NCBI GenBank assembly: GCA_003282865.1
Contig: QBYK01000006.1
Span: 1 to 64,000 of the forward strand
Source of the DNA: SAR116 cluster bacterium AG-325-I21
GTDB taxonomy: Bacteria > Pseudomonadota > Alphaproteobacteria > Puniceispirillales > Puniceispirillaceae
Direction of reading: 5' to 3'
Length of the DNA stretch: 64,000 bases
In this document: positions 39,579-49,100 of the stretch, piece by piece
How positions within the stretch are numbered: position 1 is the stretch's first letter
How the letters are laid out: the number at the start of each line of letters is the position of its first letter
The notes under the pieces: model-generated
Database searches by the model: none
Seen by the model: the letters and a program-made list of their open reading frames with translations, nothing else
What the model was told of the DNA's origin: nothing
Made by a program: the position numbers and the translations under genes

Positions 39579-40817
39579 TCAGCGTTTTAAGAGATACCCA
39601 CCAGCCAAAAAAATACCAACAGCGCTCCAAGTAAATACATTCACAAACTGGCCAAAAAAATCACCCGAAGAGAGCAGTGGGAAAAATAAAAAGATTGGCC
39701 CAACAAAAGCAATGGCCGCAAACACCCCATTGACACCGCTTTTTTTGTTAGCTCGGCACGCAATGATGATGGAAACAATCATCACTGAACCAAATATTGC
39801 ACCTAAAAGTCCAGTTTCAACGAGTAGCTGTATAACGTAATTATGAGAATGATTATCACATGCCCTGCCAACATAATCAGTAAAAAGTTCTTTGCAAAAC
39901 TGCCGGAATCCATCGGGTCCAATGCCAATAATTGGGTTATCGAGAAAGATGGTTTTACTCGCGGTGAAAATTCCAGTGTAAACGGTGCCCGACTGACCAG
40001 GAAGAGAGCTAAAGAAGTTAACGACATATGAATTGAACATAGTTGTGTTAAACGCGAGAATAGTGCCAAACGTGGTTAGCCCCAATCCGAGGAAGACAAA
40101 GAATCTACTCCAGATTGGCTTAACAAATACCACCGCAGTTAAGCCGGCTAAGACCCGATTAAGAAAGTTTACGCGCTCGCCAGTCATAATTGAAACAATA
40201 ATGGATCCCAGAGCAGCAAATCCCGCTAACCAACCTAATTTGCTTCGCACGCTCAGTGCAGAACCTATTAAAAAAAGGTATGCTGGCATCGCCGCTCTAG
40301 TTAAATAAGATCCCGGCATCTCATCACCGTAGGGCCAATGAAGCCTTGAACCTCTTTGCCCGTGATAAAAAAGCTCGGCTAATAAGATACCACACATTAA
40401 AAAAAGACCCGCCAAGGTTGTAAAAAGCATCGCATGAAATAAAATTCGAGAATTTCCGAGCCAAAATACAGTGGCCATCGCAAAAAGAGGAAATCGAAAC
40501 CAAATAAATGCTTCTGATGCGGAATGAATTGGAGCCTCAGACATAAGGCCTGAAATAATGCAGCATAGCCAAAATATTCCGCAACTTCTTACCCACCAGA
40601 TTTTAGTCCAGCAAAAATCTTTATCGCGAAAGCATTTAAATACAAACATTAGGCCACACACTGTTAACCAAATGTCAGCGGGAGTTCTCTCCCAAAGCAT
40701 GATAAAAGGGCCTAAGAGCCAAAAAATAATAGTAACTTGCTCCCAAAGTGGTTTCGGACTCAAGTGACCTTTTAGCTCCGAGAGTTTTTGGATAATCCAA
40801 ATGAACAGAGATTTCAT
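39579..40817 (-). CDS. O-antigen ligase/polymerase family membrane protein (WaaL/Wzy-like)
   Basis: 412 aa multi-TM; 'NPIIGIGPDGFRQFCKEL...CDNHSHNYVIQLLVETGLLGAIFGSVM' is the Wzy_C/WaaL signature. Confidence 0.87.
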   Translation of the reverse strand: MKSLFIWIIQKLSELKGHLSPKPLWEQVTIIFWLLGPFIMLWERTPADIWLTVCGLMFVFKCFRDKDFCWTKIWWVRSCGIFWLCCIISGLMSEAPIHSASEAFIWFRFPLFAMATVFWLGNSRILFHAMLFTTLAGLFLMCGILLAELFYHGQRGSRLHWPYGDEMPGSYLTRAAMPAYLFLIGSALSVRSKLGWLAGFAALGSIIVSIMTGERVNFLNRVLAGLTAVVFVKPIWSRFFVFLGLGLTTFGTILAFNTTMFNSYVVNFFSSLPGQSGTVYTGIFTASKTIFLDNPIIGIGPDGFRQFCKELFTDYVGRACDNHSHNYVIQLLVETGLLGAIFGSVMIVSIIIACRANKKSGVNGVFAAIAFVGPIFLFFPLLSSGDFFGQFVNVFTWSAVGIFLAGGYLLKR

Positions 40818-40893
40818 GTCATAACCTCAATCCACTAACGAGAAACAGAGCTTTATCAATCATGTGGTAAACCATCATATGACGGGGGAGCAG

Positions 40894-42057
40894 CTATTCA
40901 GCTATCATAGAATGATAGATGCTCATATGTTTTTCAACCACCGACAAAACATCAAAATTTTTCTCTGCAAACACCCTTGCTTGTTTTGACATCGACTCTC
41001 TTAGACCCGCATCCGCAATTAGCATTTGAATGGCGTCAGACAACTCGTGAGGCGATTGAACAGGTACCAGAAGCCCCGTTTTTCCATTAACAACCGCGTC
41101 GCGGCAGCCAGGATGGTCAGTGGTAATAATTGGTAAACCGCTTGCAGCAGCTTCACAAAGCACTTTTGGTAGTCCCTCTCCATAAAAAGAAGGGTACACA
41201 AAAATTGAACCCTCTTTAAGGACTTCAGCCATGGAATCACAAAATCCATAATAGTTAAGAACACCAGATGTTTGCCAACAATCAAGCTCATTTTTAGTAA
41301 TGCTGTTCTGCCGACTATCATCAAACTCTCCGTATAGGTCAAAACAAACTTTGTTTTGACAGAGGTGCGAGGTTTCACGAAAAATCTTAATTGCCTCGAC
41401 AAAATCTCTAATACCCTTTTGCACAATTAGTCGGCTCGCCATCACAATGCGAATTTCAAAGGACTTAGTTTTTACACGATGTTTTTTTATTTCAAACTCT
41501 TTTAAATTGACACCAGAACCTAAAATAAGGTTGCACTGCTTTTTGCTTATATTTCTAATTTGAAGCATTCGTTCCCTGTCACTATTATTTTGGAAAATAA
41601 AAGCAGATTTATTTTTCCGTGTTGACAAAAAAAACAGAACATTAAAGAACATCGTTCTAATATTAGACACCCGATTGTCTGTTGCATTAGCTGACCCAAA
41701 GCCAGAAATAGAAAAGATGAGGTGAGGCACTCTCAAAATCTTTGAAGCAGCCCCCCCAATAATTATTCCCTCGGGAGATATTAAATGAACAACATGAGGC
41801 TCAATAGCCCAAATCAGCCTAATTATACTTAGAAGATTTGATAAATTTTTATTTATTGACCAAGAGGCATATCTACTGGGTAGATAATGAAATTTTATTT
41901 TATTCTGATTATTATTCAATTTCATTTTTAGGCCGCGTCCACAAACATGTACCTCGTGGCCAGCTGCGGCCACCTGCTCCACGACCTCTGTGCGATGAGA
42001 AAAAAGAAAACCTAAGTCGTTCACGATATACAGGAATTTGGCCATAAATTCTCTCAA
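40894..42057 (-). CDS. Glycosyltransferase family 4
   Basis: 'VMASRLIVQKGIRDFVEAIKIF', 'EGSIFVYPSFYGEGLPKVLCEAAASGLPIITTDHPGCRDAVVNGKTGLLVP'. Likely start ATG at ~42045 (MAKFLYIVNDLGFLFSHR). Confidence 0.92.
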   Translation of the reverse strand: MREFMAKFLYIVNDLGFLFSHRTEVVEQVAAAGHEVHVCGRGLKMKLNNNQNKIKFHYLPSRYASWSINKNLSNLLSIIRLIWAIEPHVVHLISPEGIIIGGAASKILRVPHLIFSISGFGSANATDNRVSNIRTMFFNVLFFLSTRKNKSAFIFQNNSDRERMLQIRNISKKQCNLILGSGVNLKEFEIKKHRVKTKSFEIRIVMASRLIVQKGIRDFVEAIKIFRETSHLCQNKVCFDLYGEFDDSRQNSITKNELDCWQTSGVLNYYGFCDSMAEVLKEGSIFVYPSFYGEGLPKVLCEAAASGLPIITTDHPGCRDAVVNGKTGLLVPVQSPHELSDAIQMLIADAGLRESMSKQARVFAEKNFDVLSVVEKHMSIYHSMIAE

Positions 42058-43061
42058 ATAGTCGATTTGATTTGAAGAACTGGCTTGAGATTTCCACCAA
42101 ATCCTGCCTTGAACTTTGATATATTTTCATCTTTGTCAGACACATTCAATGTGCCAAATGACTTTGGGAAAACTTCGCCTAAAATAAAATTTCTAAAACC
42201 TTTGTCTTTAGCGTATTGAATCGCCGACCACAAAGCACTGTGCATAACTGGATTTTCAAATTTTTCTCGCCTCGATGCGGACGACATATAATAAACTGAT
42301 GAGTCGTCACAAATGAAAAAGCTGCAAGAAATTAAATCATCCCTTTGCCCAGTTAACACCATAAAGGCTTTTCCCTCACGGACCATTTTCAATCTAAGAA
42401 GCCACGATTCTTTGGAACGCGTAGCGCGCCCAGATACCATTTCATGCAGTTTCTGAAATGCCTCGGATTCTTTCTCAGTAATATTATCTCTATCAAAGAC
42501 GGATATGTTAAAATTACGCTGCCCCCAACTTATGCACGGCTTAAAACTTTTGCGAATGTTATTTCTTATGAAGGACTCGCTTTTGCGTAGATCGACAAAA
42601 GAGGTAATTTCAGTTTTTGCAATTGCAGCCTTTTTGAATAAAAAATTTGTAACGAAATTACAATTGCCATCTATTAAAAAATCAGTGAACCAAAATGCAG
42701 ATTTGCCAGATGATAACAAAGATCCAACATGTTTTTTGACAATTGATTTTAATGCTTTAGCACCCTCAAATTCATCAAGATGTTGATTCACAATTACAGT
42801 AGCGCCAACTTCCCCAAAGCTCAAAATTTTTCCATCTTTTTTGTGAACAATTTCTGTCAATAACAACGCTACCATAGGCGCATCCGAGTGCATCCATAAG
42901 CAACTGTGGTCTTTTATCAAGGATCCTTTCTCTTTATAGCTTTGAGTTAAGTAGTCAAAAAAATATCCATGTACAAAAGGCCACGTAAAGCTACAATTTT
43001 TCACCATTTCCGATAAAGTATGTTGAAAATTTATATTTTCTGGAGTTATTGTTTTCGTCAT
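42054..43061 (-). CDS. FemAB/GNAT-like acyltransferase
   Basis: 335 aa; 'IRNNIRKSFKPCISWGQRNFNISVFDRDNITEKESEAFQKLHEMVSGRATRSKESWLLRLKMVREGKAFMVLTGQRDDLISCSFFICDDSSVYYMSSASRREKFENPVMHSALWSAIQYAKDKGFRNFILGE' is FemAB-type. Confidence 0.75.
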   Translation of the reverse strand: MTKTITPENINFQHTLSEMVKNCSFTWPFVHGYFFDYLTQSYKEKGSLIKDHSCLWMHSDAPMVALLLTEIVHKKDGKILSFGEVGATVIVNQHLDEFEGAKALKSIVKKHVGSLLSSGKSAFWFTDFLIDGNCNFVTNFLFKKAAIAKTEITSFVDLRKSESFIRNNIRKSFKPCISWGQRNFNISVFDRDNITEKESEAFQKLHEMVSGRATRSKESWLLRLKMVREGKAFMVLTGQRDDLISCSFFICDDSSVYYMSSASRREKFENPVMHSALWSAIQYAKDKGFRNFILGEVFPKSFGTLNVSDKDENISKFKAGFGGNLKPVLQIKSTI

Positions 43062-43251
43062 CTGAAATTTTTAACCTCGAATATATTTTTCTTGCAGTTC
43101 AAGAGGGAATTAACAAGAATATTACCTCCCAATGACACTTGTTGAAATTGCAACCGTGTTCGCGGAAATTCAATTACCTTAGCTGTTCTGAACAACACAA
43201 TCGTTTACCGATAATGTTAAACAATGACTGTTTTACGAATTTATCAATATA

Positions 43252-44400
43252 TTAAAATACTGCTCTTTTCAGTGAAGTGCAGATTTTGTTCTGTTGATCA
43301 AGTGATAAATAGGGCGTGATGCTCAAAGACAAAACTTCCCTTCCAAACTTAGTTGCGATAGGACAAGTGTTGTCATCCCAGCCCAAGGTATGCCGATAAA
43401 ATGATAAATCTGTGACACTGGGATAATGTATCCCAACACCCACACCCATATTTGTGAGCTCATCCAAGAGTTCATCACGGCTTTTACATTTTGAGTTCCC
43501 AGAAAACCTGATATAGAACAAGTGGTAGGCATGCGTTTGGTTTTCCTTTGTCTCAGGAGGTAAGATAATATCTAAACCCTTCAAATCTGTTTTGTACTTT
43601 TCCCACACCTCCTGCCTTTTCCTCCAATTAATATCAATTTTTTTGAGTTGCTCTATTCCTAATGCAGCTTGGATATCCATCATGTTATATTTGAAACCAG
43701 CAAATTCTACGTCATATTGGGCGTAACCTTTTGAAGTAAATCTCTTCCAAGCGTCCTTTGACATGCCATGTAAGGAAGCTTTTGTTATGAAATTCGCAAT
43801 ATCTTCATTATTAGTCGTAATCATACCCCCCTCACCAGTTGACAGATTTTTTGTCGAGTAAAAACTGTGACAACCCACATCACCAAAGGTTCCTGCCTTA
43901 CGCCCATCAATTTCAGACTCAATTGCGTGCGCGCAATCCTCCACCACTGCCAATTTGTATTTTCGCGCAATTTTCATCAGCCAAATCATATCACACGGTA
44001 AGCCTGCAAAATGCACAGGCATAATACATTTTGTTTTTGACGTGATTGCAGCTTCAATCGCGAGCAAATTCATATTTCCTGTTCCCGGGTCAATGTCAAC
44101 AAGCACCGGGGTTGCACCACAGTGAATAATGCTATTGATTGTTGCGCAGAAGGTCATTGGAGTCGTAATCACCTCGTCACCTGGGCCAACACCCAAAGCA
44201 AGAAGGCTTAGATGTAATGCTGCTGTGCATGAGTTGACAGCTCTCGCAAATTTTACTCCTTTATATTCGGTAAATGCGTCCTCAAATTCTTTCACCTTGG
44301 GCCCTGTTCCGAGCCATCCATTTTGAAAGCACTGAACCACGGAAGATATCTCGTTGCTGCTATAGTGGGGTTTCCCATACGTGATAAACTCGTCACCCAT
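43252..44400 (-). CDS. DegT/DnrJ/EryC1/StrS-family sugar aminotransferase
   Basis: ORF 43252..44472, likely start MGDEFITYGKPHYSSNEISSVVQCFQNGWLGTGPKVKEFEDAF; 'VEDCAHAIESEIDGRKAGTFGDVGCHSFYSTKNLSTGEGGMITT'. Confidence 0.93.
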   Translation of the reverse strand: MGDEFITYGKPHYSSNEISSVVQCFQNGWLGTGPKVKEFEDAFTEYKGVKFARAVNSCTAALHLSLLALGVGPGDEVITTPMTFCATINSIIHCGATPVLVDIDPGTGNMNLLAIEAAITSKTKCIMPVHFAGLPCDMIWLMKIARKYKLAVVEDCAHAIESEIDGRKAGTFGDVGCHSFYSTKNLSTGEGGMITTNNEDIANFITKASLHGMSKDAWKRFTSKGYAQYDVEFAGFKYNMMDIQAALGIEQLKKIDINWRKRQEVWEKYKTDLKGLDIILPPETKENQTHAYHLFYIRFSGNSKCKSRDELLDELTNMGVGVGIHYPSVTDLSFYRHTLGWDDNTCPIATKFGREVLSLSITPYLSLDQQNKICTSLKRAVF

Positions 44401-44401
44401 T

Positions 44402-45139
44402 TCACCACCCTGCCCCGAATTTAAATTTGCTGTTAAATGCTCTGATTTCAGGGTTTTTGGATAAAAATTCAACTACCTGGTCAACGGTCCCCAAAATATT
44501 ATTTCGTTCAATATGTTCAAAAATATGTTTAATAACATATAAGTCCTCAATGTGATCAAGCGTAAATCGATATCCTGAGGCATCTTCTGTCCTATCCAAC
44601 TGCACGCTAGAAAAATCTTGACGCTGCCAAAATTGATGAGTCACATGCTCCAACTCTTTTAATGAAAGTTGCATTTGGTGAGCGCGCTTAAGAGAGGCAA
44701 GCGTGAAAACCTCAACATCAGATCCATCAGGCCAATGTGATTTTTCAGGGGGCACTGTGTTCGCAGCATAATCAACTTTTGATTTGTCAAACAAATCGAT
44801 GCAGTCATCTATTACTGCGGGATCAATTAATGGGCAATCAGCAGTTATCCTCACTATTGTTTTGGCATCAACTGATTCAGCTGCTTCAAGATATCTTGCT
44901 AGAACGTTGGTTTCACTCCCACGAATAAACTCAAAGTGTTTATCATGGCAAAATGTGGCTAACGCATCATTTCCTGAGGTATCAGGGATAGCAACTAAAA
45001 CTGTATCAATTTTCTTTGAAAGTTTCGCACGCGAAACAACGTGTTCTAAAATTGTTCTACCACAAACTGATTTCAAAACCTTATTAGGCAGACGGCTAGA
45101 CGTCAAGCGCGCTTGGACTATACCAACTACAGACCTCAC
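44402..45139 (-). CDS. Cytidylyltransferase family protein (SpsF/NeuA-like)
   Basis: 'VVGIVQARLTSSRLPNKVLKSVCGRTILEHVVSRAKLSKKIDTVLVAIPDTSGND', 'VRITADCPLIDPAVIDDCIDLF'. Confidence 0.87.
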   Translation of the reverse strand: MRSVVGIVQARLTSSRLPNKVLKSVCGRTILEHVVSRAKLSKKIDTVLVAIPDTSGNDALATFCHDKHFEFIRGSETNVLARYLEAAESVDAKTIVRITADCPLIDPAVIDDCIDLFDKSKVDYAANTVPPEKSHWPDGSDVEVFTLASLKRAHQMQLSLKELEHVTHQFWQRQDFSSVQLDRTEDASGYRFTLDHIEDLYVIKHIFEHIERNNILGTVDQVVEFLSKNPEIRAFNSKFKFGAGW

Positions 45140-46455
45140 GTCATCCTCCCAAACGCATCTGAACGCGTATTTTTACCTTTTTCTAAGGAAATATTTTTGT
45201 CCTGAAGGGCGTGGCTAATAATCCCAAAGACTTCTTCAATAGCCTCGGCATAAACGTCAATTACTCCTTGGTCGTGAGCCCAGCATACGTAAACACTATT
45301 AGACGCCAAATACCCCCTAGCAAGCATCTCTTCACAAAAGATGGTCATTAGGTGGTCATTCAATTCCTCATACTGAAATTTGAAGGTCGCTAACGGATAA
45401 AATTCACCAGTATAAATTGACAAATTATTTTTTTTTGCTGCTTTCTTCCAAACTTTTATAATATTTTGGCCCATTATCTGTAGGTGCTTGTATACATTTT
45501 CGCGGTTCAGTATTTCGATGGTTTTGCGTGCCGCTACGAATCCAACTCGCTCTGTCCACATTGTTGAACTCATAAATGATGCACTGGCTTTTTCCATAGT
45601 CTCCTTGTGGCCAACAATGGCGGATATTGCAAAACCGCCCCCCAATGCTTTCCCAAAAACTTCGATATTCGGCTGGCAACCCAGAGTTTTCAAAACGCCT
45701 CCGGGGCTGACTCGCCAACCAGAAGTTATTTCATCGCTTATTAATATAGCTCCAGTAGCAACTTGTAGCTGCTTTACAGCCTCCACAAATTCTAAAGATG
45801 GATATTCATATCTCGCGCCCTCCACACAAATAACCCCGATGTCATCTTGTTCCTTTTGAATCCTAAGCACATCTTCTGGATCATTGTATCTGAAAGGAAC
45901 GGCTGTTCCCTCAAGTTCCTTTGGGATACCATAAGGTATTAATCCTGGTATCAGATGATCAGACAATTTATCGCCTTTAAGATTCGCTGAAATATACCAA
46001 TCATGCCACCCATGATACCCAGAAAATACAACCTTGCTTCGGCCCGATGCTGCTCTTCCAACTCTTATCGCTTGGGACATAGCCTCTCCCCCTGTACGCG
46101 CAAACTTAACGCGACTTTGTCCATCGGTAAATTTCAGCATTTCCTCGGCAAGCAGAACTTCGTCGGGTGAATTGAGGGTACAATTTACACCACCATTAAT
46201 TGCCTCCACGACAGCTTCGTTAAGCTCGTCATTTGCATAACCAAGCACAGAAGATCCAATTGCCATTTGTGCCATGTCTACGTATCGATTTCCATCTAGA
46301 TCCCAAACCTCGACACCCTTACATTTGGAAAAATAGGTCGGCCACTGCAAGGGAGAATATCGGGAAGGACTTTTTGAAAGCAGTCCGTTTCCACCAAGAA
46401 TGACGCTCTCTGCTTTTGACCACAACCTTAAACCGGTATTAATTGGCATTGACAT
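45136..46455 (-). CDS. Class III aminotransferase, glutamate-1-semialdehyde-aminomutase-like
   Basis: ORF 45136..46515; 'MSMPINTGLRLWSKAESVILGGNGLLSKSPSRY', 'KVVFSGYHGWHDWYIS', 'ILISDEITSGWRVSPGGVLKTLGCQPNIEVFGKALGGGFAISAIVG'. Confidence 0.88.
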   Translation of the reverse strand: MSMPINTGLRLWSKAESVILGGNGLLSKSPSRYSPLQWPTYFSKCKGVEVWDLDGNRYVDMAQMAIGSSVLGYANDELNEAVVEAINGGVNCTLNSPDEVLLAEEMLKFTDGQSRVKFARTGGEAMSQAIRVGRAASGRSKVVFSGYHGWHDWYISANLKGDKLSDHLIPGLIPYGIPKELEGTAVPFRYNDPEDVLRIQKEQDDIGVICVEGARYEYPSLEFVEAVKQLQVATGAILISDEITSGWRVSPGGVLKTLGCQPNIEVFGKALGGGFAISAIVGHKETMEKASASFMSSTMWTERVGFVAARKTIEILNRENVYKHLQIMGQNIIKVWKKAAKKNNLSIYTGEFYPLATFKFQYEELNDHLMTIFCEEMLARGYLASNSVYVCWAHDQGVIDVYAEAIEEVFGIISHALQDKNISLEKGKNTRSDAFGRMT

Positions 46456-47242
46456 TTCTCCTAAAGGCTCGAGTGCCCTTTTCAGCTTCCACGCCCTTAA
46501 TTGTTTTATCACCAATCATATCAACAACTGCCTCAGCTTCTTTTACCATCATTTTGAAAGCTTTTTCGTCTATTGATACAGGAGCATCAATGCAATCTTT
46601 ATCACCGGAGAGCATAAAATGCTTTTCGATTATCTCTGCACCAACAGCAACTGCATACAACGGAACCTCAATACCTTTTGTGTGATCGGAATATCCAATC
46701 TTTATGCCCTTTAACAATTCTTTTAAAGCCATTATTTGGCCAAGGCTTGCGTCCGACTTTTTCAACGGATAAGAAGACACACAATGAAAAACAGAAACTC
46801 TTGCATCACGTTTGACAAATATCTCAATTGCTCTTGAGACTTCCTCATTGTCAGCCATCCCTGTTGACATAAATGTTGTGGCACCTGAGGCCGCAGCGGC
46901 GTCAATCAAAGGCATGTTCACGATATCAAACGATGCGATCTTGTGATAGTTCACATTTATTTCATTTAAAAAATTGATACTTTCGATGTCAAAAGCAGTC
47001 GAAAAAAACTCAACGCCCTGAGCATCAGAGTGGTTTTTTAATTTTTCAAATTCACCAAATGTTAGCTCACAAGATTTCAAAATTTCATAAAGAGGTGAGC
47101 TCTTCCCCACCCTATCTTCAGCGTTATAGGTTTGGAATTTTATAGCATTACACCCAGTCTTAACAGCGCTATCAATAAGCCGGAAAGCCTTATCAAGACT
47201 ACCACCATGGTTTATTCCAATTTCTGCAATAAAAAATGTCAT
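46439..47242 (-). CDS. NeuB/SpsE-like nonulosonate synthase, catalytic domain only (SAF domain apparently absent)
   Basis: 'FFIAEIGINHGGSLDKAFRLIDSAVKTGCNAIKFQTY', 'KIASFDIVNMPLIDAAAASGATTFMSTGMA', 'HCVSSYPL', 'IGYSDHTKGIEVPLYAVAVGAEIIEKHFML'. Ends at '...KGTRAFRRNVNAN*', where a SAF domain would normally begin. Confidence 0.85.
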   Translation of the reverse strand: MTFFIAEIGINHGGSLDKAFRLIDSAVKTGCNAIKFQTYNAEDRVGKSSPLYEILKSCELTFGEFEKLKNHSDAQGVEFFSTAFDIESINFLNEINVNYHKIASFDIVNMPLIDAAAASGATTFMSTGMADNEEVSRAIEIFVKRDARVSVFHCVSSYPLKKSDASLGQIMALKELLKGIKIGYSDHTKGIEVPLYAVAVGAEIIEKHFMLSGDKDCIDAPVSIDEKAFKMMVKEAEAVVDMIGDKTIKGVEAEKGTRAFRRNVNAN

Positions 47243-47276
47243 TTAACTAGACCTTTCACTACGACTGTCCAAGTGC

Positions 47277-48083
47277 TTACCAGATTGACATTCCACCATC
47301 GACAACAAGGTTGTGCCCGTTGATGTACGAGGACGCGTCAGAGAGCAAGAAAATAATTGGGTTGGCTATTTCTTCGGTGAAGGCCAACCGCCCCATGGGA
47401 CAGCGTTCAGAATACTTTGAGATAAAAGCGTTGTTTTGTAATTTTCTATTCAGAATTCCTCCTGGTGATATTGCGTTAAATCTGTGATTTTTATTTACAG
47501 TATTTGCCGCATAGTATTTTGCCAACTGAACAATACCGGCTTTTGTCGCGCCATAAATTTCAGAACTATTTCTTCCACTATCCCCATAAATCCTCGGATC
47601 GGGGCTGATAACGCCATAATGCGATCCAACCAAAACCACTGAAGAGTTTACCGGCTTATCGCCAATCGACGATAAAAATTCATTGACCGTATTAATAGTG
47701 CCAATCAAATTTACATCAATTACGGCTTGCAATTCTTCCTCGGTTCTTTTCGCAGTCGGTGTGAATACACCGACCCCGGCACAACAAATTAAATCGGTTA
47801 TATCATAACCAAAATCTCCAGCTTTTTTAAATGCAGAGCTTAGAGACTTGCGGTCTCTTATGTTACAGTCCACAAAAATAAAGTTTTCATCAGAAGTTTT
47901 ATTAAACTGGCCTGAAGCCGATACTTTTGGTTGGCTTTTATCAAGTGCAACAACCTTTGCACCTTGCTCAAGAATTATGGAAGAAAGCGACGAACCAAGT
48001 TGACCCGTTGCACCGGTAATACAAACAACTTTTCCTTCCATGCCGAACTTGTAAAAATTATTTCTTTGATTATTGCTATCCAT
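47277..48083 (-). CDS. SDR family oxidoreductase
   Basis: ORF 47277..48185; 'GKVVCITGATGQLGSSLSSIILEQGAKVVALDKSQ', 'YGATKAGIVQLAKYYAANTVNKNHRFNAISPGGI', 'NGHNLVVDGGMSIW'. Confidence 0.87.
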   Translation of the reverse strand: MDSNNQRNNFYKFGMEGKVVCITGATGQLGSSLSSIILEQGAKVVALDKSQPKVSASGQFNKTSDENFIFVDCNIRDRKSLSSAFKKAGDFGYDITDLICCAGVGVFTPTAKRTEEELQAVIDVNLIGTINTVNEFLSSIGDKPVNSSVVLVGSHYGVISPDPRIYGDSGRNSSEIYGATKAGIVQLAKYYAANTVNKNHRFNAISPGGILNRKLQNNAFISKYSERCPMGRLAFTEEIANPIIFLLSDASSYINGHNLVVDGGMSIW

Positions 48084-48951
48084 GAAACAGAATATCTCTA
48101 ACAGACTTTGCATAGTCGCTGTGGGTGTACTTTTCCAAATTCTTTTCCAACTGCCGCTCGGAAATCCATCCTGACTCTGCTGCAATCAAATCAACTGAAC
48201 CCACCTGACAATTTAGCCTTTGCTGCGCTTGCCTTATTAAATAGCTGGCCTCAACTAAATTCTGTGGGGTCCCTGCATCGAACCAAAAACAAGCCCTTCC
48301 TAACTCAATAGCTTCGAGTGAACTTTCGTCCAAATAAAAGCTCAAGAGGTCTGTAATTTCGAGTTCACCCCTTGAAGACGGTTTGAGCTCCTTGGATTTT
48401 TCAAAGACCGATGCGTCAAATATATACAGTCCCGTGATGGCCTGGCCCATTTTTAAGTCTTTCGGCTTTTCAATCAAGCTTGATAGTTTTCCATCCTCAT
48501 CAAATAACGCAACACCATACCCGGACGGATCAGCGACTTTTTGTAGAAAAATTGTTGCGCCGCAATTTTTTTGCAAACCCTCAGATATGCTTGAGACTAA
48601 ATTATTGCCAAAAAATACGTTATCACCTAACGCTAGGACCAGACCATGTTTCGAGGCAAAATCTTGAGCTAGTTGGACACCCTCAGCAATACCATTTGCT
48701 CCACTTTGCAATGCGTAGATTAATTTAATTCCTAGGTGAGATCCATCACCCAGCAGTTTTTCATATGCCGGTAAATCGATTTCATTTACAACAATCATAA
48801 TTTCTCTAATTCCACCAAGCATCAGCGTAGAAAGTGGAAAATAAATCATAGGTTTATCAAAAACTGGTAATAGATGCTTGGAAACACATTGGGTAACGGG
48901 TCCCAATCTCGACGCTGTGCCGCCCGCCATTATTAATCCTCTATAAGACAC
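48076..48951 (-). CDS. rmlA: Glucose-1-phosphate thymidylyltransferase
   Basis: 'YRGLIMAGGTASRLGPVTQCVSKHLLPVFDKPMIYFPLSTLMLGGIREIMIVVNE', 'LGDNVFFGNNL', 'GYGVALFDEDGKLSSLIEKP', 'ITGLYIFDASVFE', 'CFWFDAGTPQNLVEAS'. Confidence 0.93.
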   Translation of the reverse strand: MSYRGLIMAGGTASRLGPVTQCVSKHLLPVFDKPMIYFPLSTLMLGGIREIMIVVNEIDLPAYEKLLGDGSHLGIKLIYALQSGANGIAEGVQLAQDFASKHGLVLALGDNVFFGNNLVSSISEGLQKNCGATIFLQKVADPSGYGVALFDEDGKLSSLIEKPKDLKMGQAITGLYIFDASVFEKSKELKPSSRGELEITDLLSFYLDESSLEAIELGRACFWFDAGTPQNLVEASYLIRQAQQRLNCQVGSVDLIAAESGWISERQLEKNLEKYTHSDYAKSVRDILFHG

Positions 48952-49100
48952 TAATTAGTACTCCTTCAATTGCATTACCCCATTAAAGTCTACTTGTATG
49001 TGAGGAGTTGTGTATCAATGTCTTCACATTAGCCGAACATGCAATCAATTTTAATGCAATCTGACTCTTTTGCGTATCGTAAAGCGTTGATAACATATAC

